From: Skermania sp. ID1734
GTDB lineage: Bacteria; Actinomycetota; Actinomycetes; Mycobacteriales; Mycobacteriaceae
Direction: 5' to 3'
Assembly (NCBI RefSeq): GCF_007489285.1
Contig: NZ_VLIY01000009.1
Location: 124,001-188,000, forward strand
Length of the DNA stretch: 64,000 bases
Shown: piece by piece, positions 60,770 to 64,000 of the stretch
How the letters are laid out: each line of letters opens with the position of its first letter
Position numbering within the stretch: the stretch's first letter is position 1
Notes under the pieces: model-generated
What the model saw: only the letters and a program-made list of their open reading frames with translations
What the model was told of the DNA's origin: nothing
The model's database searches: none
Program-made: the position numbers and the translations under genes

Positions 60770-61715
60770 CGTTCGGGAAGAACGGGTCGACTTCCATGCA
60801 CGGCACTGGCGTCGGATGGGCCGGGTCGAGCGCATCGAGCACATAGCGCCAGGCCCGCTCGCTGTAAAGCGTCGACGCGTGCTCCGAGTAGTCGATGGGG
60901 CAGCCGTTCTGCAAAAGGATATTGGTGACATTCGGACCGCTCAGGAACTGATGGTCGAACGGGGTCACCACCTCGTCGTATTTGGAAACGATGGTCGTGT
61001 AGGTGACTTCCGGGCGGGTGTCGCCCTGGCCGTACGTCTGCGCAACCAGGTCCGATCCGACGGCCTGCTGGGTGAGCCCGGGGGCGGCCATGCCGAGGAA
61101 GTCGTACAGTGCACGCCCGATCGGCGGCAGTAGGCTGCGTGCGTAGACCATTTCGCTGAGCGTGGTGCCGTGGTTGCTCGGCGAGATACCGACGAGGCTG
61201 TGCACCTTGGCGGCACCGCCGAGCACGTTGAGGTAGTACTCCGGCAGAATTCCGCCGCCCTGCGAGTGCCCGACAAGGTCGACCTGCTTGGCGCCCGTTT
61301 GCGCTAGCACCCTATCGACCTCGGCCGAAAGAACCTGGCCCGCTTGACGAATGTCGCCGACTGCCTGGATCGGTATTTCGGAGATCCAGGCCGGGTTGCC
61401 GAAGTTGAACGTGAAGACGCAATATCCGTTGTCCCGCAGGAACGGGGCGCCGGCCTGGTAGGCCGACGCCTGCGTGAACAGGGACGAGTTGATCAGCACC
61501 ACGGGCCGCGGATGCTGCGGAGTGAGTTTGCACGTCGGGTCGTTGGCGCCCGGTGGCGGCGTCTCGGGAAACAGCATGGCACGGATGCCGGCACCCAGAT
61601 CGAACTGCACCGGCAGGGGTCCCATCGTCACGTCGGCATGCGCGGCAGGACCGGCGCCGATACCGAGGCTGAACACTGTTGCGGCGATGGCGAGCAGCCG
61701 GAACTTGATGCGCAC
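60762..61715 (-). CDS. Secreted lipase (class 2 triacylglycerol lipase)
   Basis: 317 residues. Signal peptide about 1-27 (LLAIAATVFSLGIGAGPAAHA). The alpha/beta hydrolase nucleophile is S151 in DLVGHSQGGG, with PVVLINSSLF as oxyanion region. SKYDEVVTPFDH and the late YSEHAS segment hold the likely Asp and His. Four cysteines (62, 99 and two near the C-terminus) may form disulfides. It is exported and hydrolyses long- or medium-chain esters. Its stop overlaps the DUF5073-like stop by 8 bp. Confidence 0.85.
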   Translation of the reverse strand: MRIKFRLLAIAATVFSLGIGAGPAAHADVTMGPLPVQFDLGAGIRAMLFPETPPPGANDPTCKLTPQHPRPVVLINSSLFTQASAYQAGAPFLRDNGYCVFTFNFGNPAWISEIPIQAVGDIRQAGQVLSAEVDRVLAQTGAKQVDLVGHSQGGGILPEYYLNVLGGAAKVHSLVGISPSNHGTTLSEMVYARSLLPPIGRALYDFLGMAAPGLTQQAVGSDLVAQTYGQGDTRPEVTYTTIVSKYDEVVTPFDHQFLSGPNVTNILLQNGCPIDYSEHASTLYSERAWRYVLDALDPAHPTPVPCMEVDPFFPNVR

Positions 61716-61819
61716 GCCAGCGAAGCTAGACTACCGTGGCCCGATTAGCGGCAGATTGGCTCAAAGTTTGCTCGAACCACAATGCTGAGCCATCCCAATG
61801 GTGGGCTGGTCACCTGAAA

Positions 61820-61866
61820 GGCCCCGTGCGGCTGCCGGGTCGGGGGTCAGGCAGCAGCACAGGGCC
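61820..61866. repeat. Imperfect 17-bp inverted repeat upstream of lipase
   Basis: GGCCCCGTGCGGCTGCC (61820-61836) and GGCAGCAGCACAGGGCC (61850-61866) pair at 15 of 17 positions around a 13-nt loop. It may be a second terminator for fadA2 read-through on the minus strand, or part of the lipase regulatory region. Confidence 0.5.
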
Positions 61867-62040
61867 ACCCCTTACATCGGGATGCGTCAGGTTGCGTTAC
61901 ATGTGCTGGCTGAGGGATCTTTTGGCTGGAGCCGGCGCAGAGCGCGCGGTCGGAAGTTCGATGCGCTGAGCCTGGCGTCGGTTGTTCGACGGATATCGAC
62001 GGTACACCTGGAGAAGTAGCGTCCCCTGTCCCTAAACGGC

Positions 62041-62093
62041 GAACGGGTGGTTTCCGAGACGCACTCGATGAGTGCCTCGACAACCACCCGTTC
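62041..62093. terminator. Long hairpin after fadA2
   Basis: GAACGGGTGGTT and AACCACCCGTTC (62041-62052, 62082-62093) pair perfectly. An inner GCACTC-GAT-GAGTGC pair with flanking CGAG/CTCG extends the stem to the loop, giving about 24 bp in total. It starts 13 bp after the fadA2 stop (minus strand). Confidence 0.75.
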
Positions 62094-62105
62094 AACGTCT
62101 CGAAA

Positions 62106-63398
62106 CTACCGCTCCAGGATCGCTGTCACACCCTGCCCGCCGGCGGCGCAGATGGACACCAGCGCACGGCCGGAGCCCTTCTCGGCCAACATCTTCGCCG
62201 CCGAAGCGATGATGCGAGCGCCGGTCGCGGCGAACGGGTGACCGGCCGCCAGCGACGACCCGTTGACGTTCAGCTTGGACCGGTCGATCGAGCCGAGCGC
62301 GCCGTCGAGACCCAGACGCTCCTTGCAGTAGGCGTCGCTCTCCCAGGCCTGCAAGGTCGCCAGCACGACCGAGGCGAATGCCTCGTGAATCTCGTAGAAG
62401 TCGAAGTCGGCCAACGTAAGTCCGTTGCGGGCCAGCAGTCGCGGAACCGCGTAGGTCGGCGCCATGAGCAGGCCGTCGTGACCGTGCACGTAGTCGACCG
62501 CGGCGGTCTCGGAGTCGATCAGGTAGGCCAGCACCGGAAGGTTGCGCTCCTGTGCCCACTCATCGGTCGACAGCAGCGCGACGGACGCGCCGTCGGTGAG
62601 CGGGGTCGAGTTACCGGCCGTCATGGTGGCGTCGCCGAGCTTCACACCGAAGACCGGCTTGAGCTTGGCCAACTTCTCCGCCGACGAGTCTGGACGCAGG
62701 TTGTCGTCGCGCGTCAGGCCCAGGAACGGGGTGACCAAGTCGTCGAAGAAGCCACGGTCATAGGCGGCGGCCATGTTGCGGTGGCTGGCCGCGGCGAGCT
62801 CGTCCTGGTCCTCGCGACGGATGCCGAATTCCTTGGTGGTGATGGCGGCGTGTTCGCCCATGGACAGACCGGTGCGGGGCTCGCCGTTGCGCGGGATCTC
62901 GAGTCCGAGCATCGACGGCCGGACATTACCGAGCAGCTTGATCCGGTCGCCCGTCGTCTTGGCCCGGTTCAGCGACAGCAGGAATTCCCGCAACTCGTCG
63001 CCGACGCCGATCGGGGCGTCCGAGGTGGTGTCCACGCCACCGCCGATGCCGGCGTCGATGCGGCCCTGCGCGATGGCGTCACCGACCGCGATGATCGACT
63101 GCAAGCCGGTGCCGCACGCCTGCTGGATGTCGAAGGCCGGCGTGTAGGGGCTCAGCGAGCTGCCGAGCACGCACTCGCGGATCAGGTTGAAGTCGCGGCT
63201 GTGCTTGAGCACGGCGCCGCCGACTACCAAGCCCATTTGCTCGCCCTGCAGGCTGAACCGGCTGATCAGGCCCTCGAGAGCGGCCGTGAACATATCCTGG
63301 TTCGAGGCATGCGCGTAGGCCTTGTCGGACCGCGCGAACGGAATGCGGTTGCCACCAAGTACGGCGACCGGGCGGGTTTGACGCGTTTTGCTCGTCAC
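62106..63398 (-). CDS. fadA2: Acetyl-CoA acetyltransferase FadA2-like thiolase
   Basis: 430 residues from the GTG at 63398, which has TTTGGAGA 7 nt upstream; a TTG-started longer frame is rejected. Thiolase nucleophile C95 in QQACGTGLQS, the GHPFAATGARII motif near the end, and C in SICAAGGQG. It cleaves 3-ketoacyl-CoA with CoA in beta-oxidation. It is divergent from fabG4 with a perfect palindrome between. M. tuberculosis has the same set (Rv0242c-Rv0244c), although fadE5 lies about 2.6 kb from fadA2 here, with three genes between. Confidence 0.92.
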   Translation of the reverse strand: MTSKTRQTRPVAVLGGNRIPFARSDKAYAHASNQDMFTAALEGLISRFSLQGEQMGLVVGGAVLKHSRDFNLIRECVLGSSLSPYTPAFDIQQACGTGLQSIIAVGDAIAQGRIDAGIGGGVDTTSDAPIGVGDELREFLLSLNRAKTTGDRIKLLGNVRPSMLGLEIPRNGEPRTGLSMGEHAAITTKEFGIRREDQDELAAASHRNMAAAYDRGFFDDLVTPFLGLTRDDNLRPDSSAEKLAKLKPVFGVKLGDATMTAGNSTPLTDGASVALLSTDEWAQERNLPVLAYLIDSETAAVDYVHGHDGLLMAPTYAVPRLLARNGLTLADFDFYEIHEAFASVVLATLQAWESDAYCKERLGLDGALGSIDRSKLNVNGSSLAAGHPFAATGARIIASAAKMLAEKGSGRALVSICAAGGQGVTAILER

Positions 63399-63436
63399 TG
63401 AAGTCTCCAAAGATCCGATGGGTCTGCTCGACAACA

Positions 63437-63456
63437 AACTTACTCCGGAGTAAGTT
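63437..63456. promoter_or_regulatory. Perfect 20-bp palindromic operator between fadA2 and fabG4
   Basis: AACTTACTCCGGAGTAAGTT is its own reverse complement and lies in the 123-bp divergent gap. The flanks ACAACA and CATTGT add partial symmetry (GACAAC/ATTGTC). It has the size of a TetR-family site and probably controls both genes; the regulator is not in the window. Confidence 0.72.
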
Positions 63457-63521
63457 CATTGTCGACACCGCACCACTAGTTTTGGGTGTGACCCGTTACA
63501 TCGATCGAGAAGGTAGACATA

Positions 63522-64000
63522 GTGGCATCCAGTAAGGGAGCTCCGGACCCGTACTCGTCGTTCCTGTCCAGCTCGGCGGGGCAGTTCATCGCCAAGCAGA
63601 TCGGTTTGCCGCAGCCGGCGAAGCTGCGCCGCTACGCCCCGGGTGAGCCGCCGCTGGCCGGCCCGGTACTGCTGGGCGGTAACGGCCGGCTCGTGGAACC
63701 GATCCGGGAAATGCTGTCGGACTACACCTTTGCCGACGCCAATGACCAGAAATTCGGTGCACTCGTCTTCGACGCGACCGGCATCGCCGCTCCCGACGAG
63801 CTCGTCGCACTGTTCGAGTTCTTCCAGCCGGTGATTCGCAACCTGGCGTCGAGCGCGCGCGTTGTCGTGGTCGGCACCACGCCGGAGGAAGCGGGCAGTG
63901 TCGACGCGCAGATCGCGCAGCGCGCACTCGAGGGCTTCACCCGCAGCGTCGCCAAGGAGATCAAGAACGGCTCGACCGGCAACCTCGTATACGTATCGCC
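63522..64000 (+). CDS. fabG4: High-molecular-weight 3-oxoacyl-ACP/CoA reductase FabG4, 5' part
   Basis: About 159 residues before the window ends; the gene continues. GTG start with AGAAGGTAG upstream. The N-terminal extension (SSFLSSSAGQFIAKQIGLPQ, LRRYAPGEPPLAGPVLLGG) is the flavodoxin-like first domain of HMwFabG proteins, absent from ordinary FabG. The catalytic SDR domain lies beyond the end. FabG4 uses NADH to reduce 3-ketoacyl-CoA/ACP. It is divergent from fadA2 and should respond to the same palindrome. Confidence 0.9.
   Translation, partial: MASSKGAPDPYSSFLSSSAGQFIAKQIGLPQPAKLRRYAPGEPPLAGPVLLGGNGRLVEPIREMLSDYTFADANDQKFGALVFDATGIAAPDELVALFEFFQPVIRNLASSARVVVVGTTPEEAGSVDAQIAQRALEGFTRSVAKEIKNGSTGNLVYVS

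Larger units (their letters stand above)
61716..62105. other. 390-bp gap with two hairpins and no gene
   Basis: The short open frames here have no start signals and no family similarity. The stretch holds two long hairpins (61820-61866 and 62041-62093) between the lipase promoter and the 3' end of fadA2. Confidence 0.6.

Noticed and set aside
61736-61969. Short plus-strand frame in the fadA2-lipase gap
   Set aside because: No ribosome site, no family similarity, and it spans a hairpin.

Overview
The window is high-GC actinobacterial DNA, most likely from a mycolic-acid-containing member of the Mycobacteriales (Nocardia/Rhodococcus/Mycobacterium relatives). I cannot name a species. The clues are a run of genes in the order I recall from Mycobacterium tuberculosis (YqgE and MFS, then SdpI-like, leuS, ino1, PadR, DUF1707, DUF5318, ponA, GT87, matching Rv0037c-Rv0051). 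Others are FadE5, FadA2 and FabG4 homologues, a KstR-type operator in front of a ketosteroid isomerase, an LpqY-SugABC-like transporter, FprB, and a DUF4185 (arabinanase-family) secreted protein. I saw no tRNA, rRNA, CRISPR array, insertion sequence or phage gene.

Region 1-5.5 kb: the 3' end of a molybdate-type ABC ATPase, a SigL/RslA sigma/anti-sigma pair with a likely autoregulated promoter, a UdgX-type uracil-DNA glycosylase, YqgE, a TetR repressor and a divergent MFS transporter. Region 5.5-9.9 kb: a tightly coupled four-gene cassette (ThDP enzyme, SRPBCC protein, KAS III-like enzyme lacking its usual catalytic His, HisC-like aminotransferase). It looks like an uncharacterised small-molecule pathway inserted into the conserved block, and it is the best candidate for something new. 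Region 10-16 kb: an unknown lipoprotein, membrane proteins and leuS.

Region 16-24 kb is lipid and steroid related: a GAF-ANTAR protein, KSI with a KstR box, a cupin/TetR divergent pair, and a five-gene operon (Ltp1 thiolase, SRPBCC, MaoC hydratase, SDR, FadE21-like) that together could run a beta-oxidation-like cycle. A VapBC module with twin operator palindromes follows. Region 24-36 kb: a Tat-exported phospholipase-C-family protein, an MHS transporter, a secreted lipase, an F420/FMN LLM oxidoreductase, a SugC-like ATPase, a small repeat-containing ORF coupled to a STAS protein, the DUF2786/TIGR04338 pair, and the LpqY-SugA-SugB part of the sugar importer.

Region 36-46 kb concerns the cell envelope: two diverged class A penicillin-binding proteins flank ino1-PadR, two DUF1707 proteins and a zinc-ribbon protein, followed by a GT87-type membrane glycosyltransferase. 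Region 46-57 kb: an acyl-CoA dehydrogenase, an AurF-like diiron protein next to FprB, small exported and membrane proteins, a TetR-flavin monooxygenase pair, a DUF2249-cupin fusion and the DUF4185 protein. Region 57-64 kb: fadE5, a duplicated YbjQ-type protein, a secreted lipase, and divergent fadA2 and fabG4 (cut by the window end) around a perfect 20-bp palindrome. Several long hairpins mark gene ends, and one hairpin type occurs twice in related form.
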